From the NCBI RefSeq assembly GCF_000294655.1, contig NZ_CAHP01000021.1, positions 109,221-173,220 of the forward strand: 64,000 nucleotides of DNA, written 5' to 3'. Made by a program: the position numbers and the translations under genes. The notes under the pieces were generated by a model. The model was not told the origin of the DNA. It was given only the letters and a program-made list of their open reading frames with translations, and ran no database searches. Shown here piece after piece: positions 20,120 through 28,269 of this stretch; the stretch's first letter is position 1; every line of letters starts with the position of its first letter. The stretch comes from Magnetospirillum molischianum DSM 120 (GTDB lineage Bacteria > Pseudomonadota > Alphaproteobacteria > Rhodospirillales > Magnetospirillaceae).

Positions 20120-20743
20120 TTACAGCTCGGCACCGTGCGAGGCGAGATAATCGGCCACGCCCTTCGCGTCGGCTTTCATCCCGGCCTTGCCCTTGCTCCA
20201 ACCGGCGGGGCAAACCTCGCCATGCTCTTCGTGGAACTGAAGGGCATCGACCAGACGCAACGCCTCATCGACATTGCGGCCCAGCGGCAGGTTGTTAACG
20301 TGCTGGGACTGCACCACGCCGTTTTTATCGATCAGGAAGGTCCCCCGCAGCGCGACACCGCCGGGCAACAGCACGCCATAATTGCGGGCGATCTCTTTGG
20401 TCAAGTCGGCGACCAGCGGGAAGCGGACCTGCCCCAGGCCGCCCTTTTCCACCGGAGTATTACGCCAAGCGAGGTGAGTGAATTGCGAATCGACGCTGAC
20501 CGCGATCAATTTAGTGTTGCGCTCGGCAAAGGCGGCGGCGCGGTGATCGTGGGCCAGGATTTCCGACGGGCAGACGAAGGTGAAGTCGAGCGGGTAGAAG
20601 AACAACACCCCGTAAGAGCCCTTCAGATACGAAGACAGAGTGAACGCTTCATCGATCTCGTTATCGGGCAGCACTGCCGCGGCGGTGAAATCAGGCGCGG
20701 GGTGGCCGACCAGGACGGACGGCACGGCGATCGCTTCAGACAT
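20120..20743 (-). CDS. 2-Cys peroxiredoxin (AhpC/TSA family)
   Basis: A 207-residue peroxiredoxin. The peroxidatic cysteine is in FVCPSEILA near residue 58 and the resolving cysteine in EVCPAGWSKGKAGM near 180. The family blocks PLDFTFVCP and VSVDSQFTHLAW are present. It reduces hydrogen peroxide and organic peroxides; the adjacent trxB suggests thioredoxin as electron donor. The start ATG 20743 follows GAGGGAGACC on the minus strand. Confidence 0.93.
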   Translation of the reverse strand: MSEAIAVPSVLVGHPAPDFTAAAVLPDNEIDEAFTLSSYLKGSYGVLFFYPLDFTFVCPSEILAHDHRAAAFAERNTKLIAVSVDSQFTHLAWRNTPVEKGGLGQVRFPLVADLTKEIARNYGVLLPGGVALRGTFLIDKNGVVQSQHVNNLPLGRNVDEALRLVDALQFHEEHGEVCPAGWSKGKAGMKADAKGVADYLASHGAEL

Positions 20744-20974
20744 TCTCGGGTCTCCCTCGTTTGGGCTGAATGAAATCTTATGCCGTGCAGATTATACGGT
20801 CTTTCGGCGCCGCGCAATATGGAATGATTATAACTCAAGATTAGGCTGCAACCCTCACCACCGAGACGGATTGGTGACCCGCTCCGGTCGCAAACATCAG
20901 AGATGCTTGCCAGCCGCGCGGCGAAAGTCCATCTATTGTAGGGTCTTTCGGCGCATCAGGAACGAGCAGAAACC
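20744..20974. promoter_or_regulatory. Divergent promoter region between peroxiredoxin and thioredoxin-TPR gene
   Basis: A 231-base region. The 13-base word GGTCTTTCGGCGC occurs twice in direct orientation (20799-20811 and 20942-20954), the second 21 bases before the thioredoxin-TPR start. The stretch 20815-20845 is AT-rich. No clear OxyR-type dyad was identified. Confidence 0.4.
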
Positions 20975-21901
20975 ATGGATCTTCTTTTCTCTTCCGGCAG
21001 TTCCAAAACGGGACGGACCGGAGCGGCCGATGGCCAGGATCTCATCAAAGAGAGCAACACCGCAGGCTTCCGCGCCGACGTAATCGAGGCGTCGATGAAG
21101 GCCGTGGTGCTGGTCGATTTCTGGGCGCCCTGGTGCGGCCCGTGCAAACAGCTTGGCCCGGCACTGGAAAAGGTCGTGCGCGAGGCCAAAGGCGCGGCTC
21201 GGCTGGTCAAAATCAACGTCGATGCCAACCAGCAACTGGCGGCACAGCTTCGGGTCCAGTCGGTACCGATGGTCTATGCCTTCAAGGACGGACGCCCGGT
21301 CGATGCCTTCACCGGCGCTTTGCCGGAAAGCGAGTTGCGCGCCTTCCTCAAGGCTCTGATCGGCCCGGTCGGCCCCAATATCGACGAGATCGTCACCGAG
21401 GCCCGCACCTTGTTAACCGATGGCGACGCAACCACCGCCGCCGGCTTGTTTCAGCAGGTATTGCAGGCAGAGCCGGAGCACCCCGCCGCCCTGGCCGGGT
21501 TGCTGCGTTGTCTGATCGCGGTCGGGGAAAGCGCCCAGGCCGAAGAAATGATCGCCAGTCTGCCGCCCGAACTGGCCCGCCATTCCGAGCTGACCGCCGT
21601 CGCCACCGCGCTGGAATTGGCCCGCAGGGCGTCGGAAATCGGCGAGACCGAGGGGTTGCTGCGGCAGGTTGAAGCCAATCCCGACGATCATCAGGCCCGG
21701 TTCGATCTGGCCCTGGCCTGCTTCGCCGAGAACCAGCCCGAAGCGGCGATCGACGCATTGCTGGAGCTGTTCCGTCGCGACCGCACCTGGAACGACGGCG
21801 CTGCCCGCGCCGAATTGGTCAAACTGTTCGAAGCTCTGGGGTCGGCACACCCGGCGGTGTCGGCGGGACGGCGACGGCTATCGTCGCTGATGTTCTCGTG
21901 A
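20975..21901 (+). CDS. cnoX: Thioredoxin-TPR co-chaperone, CnoX/YbbN family
   Basis: A 308-residue protein. Residues 40-125 form a thioredoxin domain with WAPWCGPCKQLGP, which keeps both cysteines, and the cis-Pro region VQSVPMVYAF. Residues 135-300 are TPR-like helices (EHPAALAGLLRCLIAVGES, LARRASEIGETEGLLRQVEANPDDHQARFDLALACFAE). CnoX/YbbN holdases protect clients from oxidation and pass them to GroEL or DnaK. The intact CxxC suggests true redox activity. The gene overlaps the next one by TGATG. Confidence 0.88.
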   Translation: MDLLFSSGSSKTGRTGAADGQDLIKESNTAGFRADVIEASMKAVVLVDFWAPWCGPCKQLGPALEKVVREAKGAARLVKINVDANQQLAAQLRVQSVPMVYAFKDGRPVDAFTGALPESELRAFLKALIGPVGPNIDEIVTEARTLLTDGDATTAAGLFQQVLQAEPEHPAALAGLLRCLIAVGESAQAEEMIASLPPELARHSELTAVATALELARRASEIGETEGLLRQVEANPDDHQARFDLALACFAENQPEAAIDALLELFRRDRTWNDGAARAELVKLFEALGSAHPAVSAGRRRLSSLMFS

Positions 21902-22545
21902 TGGCGCGGGCCGGCCTCCCTCCCCTGCCCCCGGTGGTGCCGGTCTTTGCGGTGCCGGGGACAATTCTGCTCCCCGGCGGCGCATTACCGCTGATCGTGT
22001 TCGAGGCGCGCTATCTGGCCCTGATCGACGATTGCCTGGGCGAAGGACGGATGCTGGCCCTGGTTCAGCCCCGCACCGAACCCGGCGGCCCGGTCAGCGG
22101 ATTGTATGCGACCGGCTGCGTCGGACGGATCACGACCTTCGTCGAAACCGGAGATGGGCGCTATCTGATCACCGTGACCGGCATGGCGCGCTTTCACTTG
22201 CGCGGCGAAAGCGAAGGCCGTTCCGGCTATCGCCGGGTGATGGCGGACTATTCCTCTTTCTCCAGCGATCTGACCGACGGCGACAGCGCCCCGATCGACC
22301 GCCAACCGCTTCTGGCGGTACTGCGGCGCTATCTGACGGGGCACGGGATGGGGGCGGATCTGGCTGAACTGGAAAAAGCCGACGATACAGAATTGACGGT
22401 GCGGCTGGCCATGGCTTGCCCATTCAGCCCGGACGAGAAGCAGGCGTTACTGGAAGCTCCCGACAATGCCGAACGCTGCCGCCTGATGACCGCGCTGATC
22501 CAGAAGGAATTGCTGACCGAGTGTGTCAGCACCTCGATTCACTGA
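21901..22545 (+). CDS. Lon-protease substrate-binding-domain protein (LON_substr_bdg)
   Basis: A 214-residue protein made only of the Lon N-terminal domain: [34 protein letters not shown], the [13 protein letters not shown] strand and a helical C-terminus. It has no ATPase or protease part. Such stand-alone proteins are common in alphaproteobacteria, with unknown client or adaptor roles. ATG 21901 shares its A with the previous TGA, so the gene is coupled to the thioredoxin-TPR co-chaperone. Confidence 0.9.
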   Translation: MARAGLPPLPPVVPVFAVPGTILLPGGALPLIVFEARYLALIDDCLGEGRMLALVQPRTEPGGPVSGLYATGCVGRITTFVETGDGRYLITVTGMARFHLRGESEGRSGYRRVMADYSSFSSDLTDGDSAPIDRQPLLAVLRRYLTGHGMGADLAELEKADDTELTVRLAMACPFSPDEKQALLEAPDNAERCRLMTALIQKELLTECVSTSIH

Positions 22546-22558
22546 CAGGAGTATAAAG

Positions 22559-22759
22559 ATGCCCGACCGTTCGTCCTCTTTCGATCCCAAGCTGCTGGAA
22601 ATCCTGGTCGCACCGGGAACGCACGCGCCGTTGCGCTACGATGCGGGTCGCCAGGAACTGATCGATGACAAAGCCGGTCTGGCCTATCCGATTCGCGACG
22701 GCATTCCGATCATGCTGGCCGACGAGGCCCGCGTACTCGAATCCGGCAGCAACGGCTGA
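22559..22759 (+). CDS. Trm112-family small protein lacking the zinc cysteines
   Basis: A 66-residue protein with CAGGAG 7 bases before ATG 22559. [51 protein letters not shown] is the complete Trm112-like fold, including the signature [12 protein letters not shown]. Where most members have CPxxKGPL, this one has APGTHAPL, and it has no cysteine at all. Trm112 partners activate methyltransferases and the bacterial forms are uncharacterised. It is the third gene of the co-chaperone operon. Confidence 0.85.
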   Translation: MPDRSSSFDPKLLEILVAPGTHAPLRYDAGRQELIDDKAGLAYPIRDGIPIMLADEARVLESGSNG

Positions 22760-22787
22760 ACCGACGGTAAGGTTATAGCGCATAAAA

Positions 22788-22849
22788 CGAGCAAAGCGGC
22801 GGGCGACAGCCCACAAATCGGGCAAACCGTCCCGCCGCCTTTGTCTCGT
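22788..22849 (+). terminator. Probable terminator of the cnoX-Lon-Trm112 operon
   Basis: A long imperfect stem pairing CGAGCAAAGCGGCGGG with CCCGCCGCCTTTGTCTCG, with an internal loop. It lies 28 bases behind the Trm112-like stop. Confidence 0.5.
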
Positions 22850-22853
22850 TGTA

Positions 22854-22885
22854 CAAAAAAGACCGCGGAAATCCCCGCCGCGGTC
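22854..22885 (-). terminator. Orphan minus-strand intrinsic terminator upstream of glnK
   Basis: A perfect 8-bp stem GACCGCGG / CCGCGGTC (22861-22868 and 22878-22885). On the minus strand it is followed by a run of T, so it terminates leftward transcription. No minus-strand gene lies between it and the Dps-family gene, more than 2 kb away beyond two plus-strand genes. It implies an unannotated minus-strand transcript starting in 22890-23050. Confidence 0.6.
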
Positions 22886-22935
22886 GGCAGCGATCAATTC
22901 GGCACGCTGTTTGAAAGGCGGGAGGGTGCGGAACA

Positions 22936-22954
22936 TCGCAAAACGTGTTTGCGA
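22936..22954. promoter_or_regulatory. Inverted repeat in the glnK leader
   Basis: TCGCAAA-ACGTG-TTTGCGA, 7-bp perfect arms around a 5-base centre, 96 bases before glnK. It could be an operator, or a hairpin in the glnK leader or in a minus-strand transcript. Confidence 0.5.
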
Positions 22955-22968
22955 CCTATCAACCGTGA

Positions 22969-23388
<420 letters not shown>

Positions 23389-23621
23389 GTCTCGTCATGA
23401 GGATTGGCACCGGATCAGATGCCGCGCCCCAACCGAGCCACTCCGCTGGTTCGACAGAGGCTGTCGTCACTCCGGGACCAAGGGGGGTCTACTCTCTGCT
23501 GCATAATTTTACGCCACGAGGCAGAGGGGTTGCCTAATTGAACGCCACAGACTGGGGCAATCCCAGTCAAAGGCCGGTGGCAACGGACCCAGGGATCGGG
23601 ATTTTCTGCTGCCGCGCCTGT
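23389..23621. other. Intergenic region between glnK and amtB
   Basis: No gene was found. TTGGCACCGG near 23405 resembles a sigma-54 -24 element but lacks a -12 GC at the right distance. The convincing sigma-54 site is at the right end of the gap (23622-23637). Confidence 0.5.
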
Positions 23622-23637
23622 TGGCACGGTTCTTGTT
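23622..23637 (+). promoter_or_regulatory. Sigma-54 (RpoN) type promoter of amtB
   Basis: TGGCACGGTTCTTGTT matches the consensus TGGCACG-N4-TTGCW, with one deviation (T for C in the -12 element). It lies 86 bases before the amtB ATG. Expected for NtrC/RpoN control under nitrogen limitation. Confidence 0.7.
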
Positions 23638-23722
23638 ACTGACCAAGCGCGCCGACCGGAGCTACGGGATCATCCCAACCCTCGTCGGCACGTCCTCTCG
23701 CAGAGCCGCTTCGGGGGTAAAC

Positions 23723-25066
23723 ATGATTCACCGTTTCAAATCTTTCCTGTTGGGCGCGGGCCCGGCGCTGGGCACGGCCCTGCTTGCCACCGCCGCCCGT
23801 GCGGAAGAGGCCGCCCAACCAGTGGCCGCCGTCGCCGCGCCGACACTCGATAGCGGCGCCACCGCCTGGATGCTCATCTCCAGCGCCCTGGTGCTGCTGA
23901 TGACCATTCCCGGCGTCGCCCTGTTCTACGGCGGCATGGTCCGCAAGAAGAACGTCCTGGCCATGACCGCGCAGAGTTTCGCCATCACCGCCCTGGTGAC
24001 GGTGATCTGGGGCGTGATCGGCTACAGCCTCGCCTTCACCGGCGACAATCCCTACATCGGTGGGTTCAGCCGAGTCCTACTCGACGGCCTCGAAAAGGGA
24101 TCGCTCAACGGTCCGATCCCGGAATCAGTGTTCTGGGCCTTCCAGTGCACCTTCGCGATCATCACCCCGGCCCTTATCACTGGTGCTTTCGCCGACCGTA
24201 TGAAGTTCTCGGCAATGCTGGTGTTTATCGGTTTGTGGTCGATCATCGTCTACGCCCCGATCGCTCACTGGGTGTGGGCGGTTGACTCCAACGCCGCCGC
24301 CGTCGGTTTCCTCGGTAAGATGGGCGTGCTTGACTTCGCGGGCGGCACCGTCGTCCACATCAATGCCGGTATCGCCGGTCTGGTCGCCGCTTTGGTACTC
24401 GGCCCGCGCAAGGGGTATGGCGTGGACAACATGGCCCCGCACAACCTGACCCTGTCGATCATCGGCGCGTCGCTGCTGTGGGTGGGCTGGTTCGGCTTCA
24501 ACGCCGGCTCCGCCGTCGCCGCTGACGGTCGTGCCGGCATGGCCTTCCTGGTGACTCATCTCGCCACCGCCGCCGCCGCTCTGTCGTGGGTCTTCGCGGA
24601 ATGGATCCTGCGCAAGAAGCCGTCGGTGCTGGGCCTGATCTCCGGCGCTGTCGCCGGGCTGGTCGCCATCACCCCCGCCTCTGGCTTTGTCGGGCCGAAG
24701 GGTGCCCTGGTGATCGGCTTTGCCGCAGGCATCGGCTGCTACTGGGCCTCGACCACGCTGAAGCAGGCCCTGAAGTACGACGACTCGCTTGACGCCTTCG
24801 GCGTTCACGGCGTCGGCGGCATCATCGGTGCCATCCTGACTGGTGTGTTCGCGGTCGAAGCGATCGGCGGCACCGCCGGTGCGCTGGAAGGCAATTCAGG
24901 CCAGGTGCTGACCCAGTTGTGGGGTGTGCTGATCACGGCGGCCTATACCGCGGTCGCGTCCTACATCCTGCTGAAGCTGGTTGACTGGACCATTGGTCTG
25001 CGCGTCACCCCCGAAGAGGAACGCGAAGGTCTCGACATCGCGCTGCATGGCGAAACCATCCACTGA
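23723..25066 (+). CDS. amtB: Ammonium transporter
   Basis: A 447-residue Amt protein. A cleavable signal sequence is likely (FLLGAGPALGTALLATAARAEE), followed by about eleven membrane helices starting at TAWMLISSALVLLMTIPGVALFYGG. The twin-histidine pore residues are in APIAHWVWA and FGVHGVGG, and the phenylalanine gate region is in AFQCTFA. ATG 23723 is used because the frame upstream contains the promoter. It transports ammonium across the inner membrane and is gated by GlnK encoded just before it. Confidence 0.95.
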   Translation: MIHRFKSFLLGAGPALGTALLATAARAEEAAQPVAAVAAPTLDSGATAWMLISSALVLLMTIPGVALFYGGMVRKKNVLAMTAQSFAITALVTVIWGVIGYSLAFTGDNPYIGGFSRVLLDGLEKGSLNGPIPESVFWAFQCTFAIITPALITGAFADRMKFSAMLVFIGLWSIIVYAPIAHWVWAVDSNAAAVGFLGKMGVLDFAGGTVVHINAGIAGLVAALVLGPRKGYGVDNMAPHNLTLSIIGASLLWVGWFGFNAGSAVAADGRAGMAFLVTHLATAAAALSWVFAEWILRKKPSVLGLISGAVAGLVAITPASGFVGPKGALVIGFAAGIGCYWASTTLKQALKYDDSLDAFGVHGVGGIIGAILTGVFAVEAIGGTAGALEGNSGQVLTQLWGVLITAAYTAVASYILLKLVDWTIGLRVTPEEEREGLDIALHGETIH

Positions 25067-25101
25067 TCCTCTTCCGCCTTCGGGCGGTTCGGAAAAAAGT
25101 G

Positions 25102-25136
25102 AGGGGCGCCGGGGAAACCCGACGCCCCTTCTTTTT
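25102..25136. terminator. Bidirectional terminator between amtB and the Dps-family gene
   Basis: AGGGGCG / CGCCCCT outer stem plus a CGGG/CCCG inner stem. The plus strand continues TTCTTTTT, and on the minus strand the stem is followed by CACTTTTTT. It serves both convergent genes. Confidence 0.75.
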
Positions 25137-25157
25137 GGGCAACAGAGGCGAGACCGT

Positions 25158-25652
25158 TCAGTCGAGCAGGCTGCGCAGCATCCACGCGGTCTTCTCGTGA
25201 ACCTGCATCCGCTGGGTCAGCAGGTCTGCCGTCGGCTCGTCATGGGCTTCGTCAACCACCGGGAAGATCGAGCGGGCGGTACGGACCACCGCTTCCTGAT
25301 CCTTGACCAACTGGCGGATCATGTCTTCCGCCGACGGAACCGTTGTCTCTTCGGAAATCGAAGTCAGATCGGCAAACTGGCGATAGCTGCCGGGGGCCGG
25401 AAAGCCCAGGGCACGGATACGCTCGGCAATCAGGTCAACCGCAAGCGCCAGCTCAGTATACTGCGCCTCGAACATCAGGTGCAGCGTATTGAACATCGGC
25501 CCGGTGACGTTCCAGTGAAAGTTATGGGTCTTCAGATACAGCGTGTAGGTGTCGGCCAACATCCGCGACAGACCGGCACCGATCTGCTCCCGCGCCTTCT
25601 CGTCGATTCCGATATCGATGTGATGGGTCCCACGGTTTTTATCCTTGCTCAT
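25158..25652 (-). CDS. Dps-family DNA-protection ferritin-like protein
   Basis: A 164-residue Dps protein. The intersubunit ferroxidase signature is [28 protein letters not shown], followed by [17 protein letters not shown]. Dps forms 12-subunit shells that oxidise and store iron and protect DNA during oxidative stress. ATG 25652 has GAGGAG 6 bases upstream, so the longer frame to 25679 is rejected. It neighbours other redox and iron genes (irr at 27.7 kb). Confidence 0.92.
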   Translation of the reverse strand: MSKDKNRGTHHIDIGIDEKAREQIGAGLSRMLADTYTLYLKTHNFHWNVTGPMFNTLHLMFEAQYTELALAVDLIAERIRALGFPAPGSYRQFADLTSISEETTVPSAEDMIRQLVKDQEAVVRTARSIFPVVDEAHDEPTADLLTQRMQVHEKTAWMLRSLLD

Positions 25653-25820
25653 GGTGAACTCCTCGGTTTCGATACCCACAAGATTGCTCTTAGAATTTTA
25701 TCCTGACAATAGGCCACATTACGCAGCTAATTAGGATTGTTCTAATATCTTTCGTATGCGGGGCTTGACGTCATTTTGATAATCGTTATTAATTGCAGAA
25801 CGACAAGCCAGGGGGCTGCA

Positions 25821-26051
25821 ATGATCGATTATAGCGCATTCTCGGGTGCCGTCGCTCTGGTGAGAGCGGCAGGACTGATCCCCACACACACACGTCTTTG
25901 GGTCGCCCGGCATATGCTGGACGAGGAAAGAGCGTCCAGTCTGGACGAACTGACCGACATGGCCACCGAGGACGGTCTGGGTCTCTCGCGTGAGACGCTG
26001 GCTCGCACCTTGGCGCTGCTGACCCGCGGCGGGCCGGAGATGCGGACGTGA
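25821..26051 (+). CDS. Orphan Fur-type winged-helix domain protein
   Basis: A 76-residue protein. FSGAVALVRAAGLIPTHTRLWVARHMLDEE, then SLDELTDMATEDGLGLSRETLARTLALLTRGG, aligns with the N-terminal DNA-binding domain of Fur proteins, including the GLxPTxxRL motif; compare irr at 27702. The metal-binding and dimerisation domain is missing altogether. It overlaps the EAL gene (GTGA at 26048), so the two are made together. Possibly a small DNA-binding or anti-Fur protein. It contains one GTCCA palindrome (25934-25946). Confidence 0.65.
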   Translation: MIDYSAFSGAVALVRAAGLIPTHTRLWVARHMLDEERASSLDELTDMATEDGLGLSRETLARTLALLTRGGPEMRT

Positions 26052-26893
26052 GCCAGATCAGACCGCGGTCCTTCCCCGGCACCGCGGTCGAAGACCTGCC
26101 CGCATCGATCATCGCCGATATTCTGTCTCAAAGTTCGGTCGGTGCCGAATACCAGCCGCTGATCGAGGTCAACACCGGCCGTATCGCCGCTTATGAGGGT
26201 CTTAGCCGCTTTCGCACCCGTCAGGGCGAGCCGATCGCGCCAGACCGGGTGTTCAAGGCGTTGCATGCCTCGCCCCCCGCTCTGTACGAAATCGAGTTCC
26301 GCGCCAAGCGCGACCAGATCGCCCATGCCCCAGCGGGGATTCCCCTGTTCGTTAATCTCGACCCCGACGCTTTCGCTGCTGGCGGCGGCGAAGAGGCGGA
26401 CAATCCGCTGATGGGATTGTTATCTCTCCGCAACGATATCGGGGTCGAGATCATCGAAAATTGCTCGGTGACGGATTCACGCCTCAGCCTCGCAATGCTG
26501 CGGAGATTGCGGGGGCTTGGCGTTCGCGTTGCCCTCGACGATATCGGCGGCGGCGACAGTCTGATCTCGTTCGCGGTCCTGGCAGGAATCGACGATATGA
26601 AAATCGCGCGAGACTGGCTCGACCGCCGCGACGATCCGGTAGCCCAGCGGCTGCTGTCCGCGCTGGCGGGATTCGCCCGCGATACCGGCAAGCGGTTGAT
26701 CTTCGAGGGGATCGAAACCCTGGAAGACCTTGCCTGGGCTAAACGGCAAGGAGCGGATCTGGTCCAGGGATTTCTCTATCGTCCCCAGTTCGTAACATGG
26801 CAACCGGATCTTCCCATCGCCCCTATCGGCGGCCCAAATTCGCTTGCCCGACGCCGCCGGTCGGAACTGGCATGGGCACACGAAAGGCGCTAG
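26048..26893 (+). CDS. EAL-domain protein (EGL variant), putative c-di-GMP phosphodiesterase
   Basis: A 281-residue EAL domain without a sensor domain. The signature is EGLSRF instead of EALLR. Other active-site blocks are present: NLDP, EIIEN, ALDDIGGG (for DDFG), DDMKIARDW, FEGIET and QGFLY. The metal- and substrate-binding acidic residues therefore look intact, although DDIG and EGL departures can reduce activity. It may hydrolyse or merely bind c-di-GMP. It is translationally coupled to the Fur-like winged-helix protein, which may give it a transcriptional output. Confidence 0.85.
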   Translation: MSQIRPRSFPGTAVEDLPASIIADILSQSSVGAEYQPLIEVNTGRIAAYEGLSRFRTRQGEPIAPDRVFKALHASPPALYEIEFRAKRDQIAHAPAGIPLFVNLDPDAFAAGGGEEADNPLMGLLSLRNDIGVEIIENCSVTDSRLSLAMLRRLRGLGVRVALDDIGGGDSLISFAVLAGIDDMKIARDWLDRRDDPVAQRLLSALAGFARDTGKRLIFEGIETLEDLAWAKRQGADLVQGFLYRPQFVTWQPDLPIAPIGGPNSLARRRRSELAWAHERR

Positions 26894-26925
26894 AGTGCGG
26901 CCGTCTTTGTCAATGAGGACGGACG

Positions 26926-27138
26926 ATGAATACCCTTATGGTCACACTCCCCCCTGACCTGAAGGCTCGTCTGGAAACGCTAGCGGCAAGAACCGGGCAG
27001 ACCATTGGAGAATGTCTTTTGGTCGCGGTTCATGAATATGTCGGAAACTGGGAAACCCATTTGACCGATATTCACCAGATCGACAGGCACGAAGCGCGCG
27101 CCGTTCTGCAAGCGATCACGAGAGGCAGCCTTCCCTGA
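26926..27138 (+). CDS. Ribbon-helix-helix protein (CopG-like)
   Basis: A 70-residue protein with LMVTLPPDLKARLETLAARTGQTIGECLLVAVHEYV, a ribbon-helix-helix domain, and a short C-terminal extension. Such proteins are usually antitoxins or small repressors. No toxin gene lies next to it, as the following gene is a convergent zinc-ribbon protein. It starts 33 bases behind the EAL gene. Confidence 0.7.
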   Translation: MNTLMVTLPPDLKARLETLAARTGQTIGECLLVAVHEYVGNWETHLTDIHQIDRHEARAVLQAITRGSLP

Positions 27139-27163
27139 ATCCTGAGAAGCCCCCCCGATACCA

Positions 27164-27388
27164 TCACGGGACATCGGCCGGGACTTCGTTCAACGCTCCA
27201 CAGACTTCACAGCGATACAGCAAACCGACCGGCATTGTTCGAATCGGCACCTGGGACATCATTTCGCGTCCACAACGGCCACAAACAACGTCATCGCCCT
27301 CCAGACCCAGCATCGATATCCCAGTGCTGACGATATCGCGCCCGTTGACGTCGGCCTCATCGACTACACTTAACACCAACATCGCCAT
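27164..27388 (-). CDS. Small zinc-ribbon hypothetical protein
   Basis: A 74-residue protein with two CxxC pairs, VVCGRCGREM and YRCEVCGALN, forming a zinc ribbon. The N-terminus is LVLSVVDEADVNGRDIVSTG. ATG 27388 has AAAGGA 7 bases upstream and is preferred over ATG 27406. Function unknown. Confidence 0.65.
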   Translation of the reverse strand: MAMLVLSVVDEADVNGRDIVSTGISMLGLEGDDVVCGRCGREMMSQVPIRTMPVGLLYRCEVCGALNEVPADVP

Positions 27389-27701
27389 TGCTCGATCCTT
27401 TCCCATTTCCGACTCACACCAACCGGCTTGGATCGGAACCGATCCATGCGCCTCTCAAATCTCCGGGCGCAGTCCTTCGAGAGGCATGCCGTGGCGATTT
27501 TACGGAACCCAGCAGCGCATTACGCGGCCCGATTGTCGCGAAAAGGAAGCCGGACGTCCAGGACAGCGACCGCCTCCTTTGCCCAAGACAAAGGTCTAGG
27601 TCTTCCTTATAGCAATGATTTCTGCATCAGCGCTGGCTTATTCGAACGGTTCCAGCTATTATCTGTCTCGATCAGTTTGGATCAGGCATAAGGTGCCAGC
27701 G
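27389..27701. other. Intergenic region upstream of irr
   Basis: A 313-base divergent region between the zinc-ribbon gene and irr. The AT-rich stretch TTCCTTATAGCAATGATTTC near 27601 is a plausible promoter of irr. No gene or repeat found. Confidence 0.45.
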
Positions 27702-28121
27702 ATGACGATGATGACCGTCCGTCCCTATAGTCAAGCCCTTGACCGACTCCGCGCGGTGGGATTGCGACCGACGCGCCAGCGTCTTGCCCTGGCCCGCCTG
27801 CTATTCGATGGCGGCGATCGCCACATTTCGGCCGAACAGCTTCATTCCGAAGCTCTGTCGAACAATATCCGCGTCTCGTTGGCCACGGTGTACAACACAC
27901 TGCACCAATTCACCGAAGTTGAATTGCTGCGCGAGATCGTTGTCGAATCCGGTCGATCTTATTTCGATACGAATACCACCGACCACCATCATTTCTTTTA
28001 CGAGAAAACAGGTCGGCTGTGTGATATTCTGGCTGAAATGATCGCAGTCTCGAAAGTCCCCTGCGCCCCCGTTGGCCATACCATTCGCCGTGTTGATGTG
28101 ATCGTCCGCGTCGACGGCTGA
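27702..28121 (+). CDS. irr: Iron response regulator Irr (Fur family)
   Basis: A 139-residue Fur-family protein. The winged helix is YSQALDRLRAVGLRPTRQRLALARLLF through VSLATVYNTLHQFTEVELL. The Irr signature YFDTNTTDHHHFFYE carries the histidine triplet implicated in heme binding, in place of the extra cysteines of Zur or Fur. Irr controls iron-uptake and heme genes when heme is scarce in alphaproteobacteria. The start is placed at ATG 27702; ATG 27708 and 27711 are alternatives. Confidence 0.92.
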   Translation: MTMMTVRPYSQALDRLRAVGLRPTRQRLALARLLFDGGDRHISAEQLHSEALSNNIRVSLATVYNTLHQFTEVELLREIVVESGRSYFDTNTTDHHHFFYEKTGRLCDILAEMIAVSKVPCAPVGHTIRRVDVIVRVDG

Positions 28122-28148
28122 TCCTTTTATCCTTCACTGCAAGCTGAA

Positions 28149-28184
28149 ACCGTCCGGAGGCATCAGCGTCCGGGCGGTTTTTTC
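28149..28184 (+). terminator. Intrinsic terminator of irr
   Basis: ACCGTCCGG pairs with CCGGGCGGT (one G-T pair), followed by six T, 28 bases after the irr stop. Confidence 0.8.
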
Positions 28185-28269
28185 GTCGTCACCCTGGCAT
28201 TGCCGCCGTGTTTTGTGCTATTGCCCCGCCTCACCTCGCCCGGCATAACACCGCCCCGGAGGCCAGGAC

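Noticed and set aside
18995..20773. Plus-strand open frame of 592 codons over trxB and the peroxiredoxin gene
   Set aside because: Entirely antisense to two unmistakable genes; it is a by-product of high GC.
23400..23425. A second sigma-54 promoter (TTGGCACCGG) directly after glnK
   Set aside because: No GC of a -12 element at the required distance.
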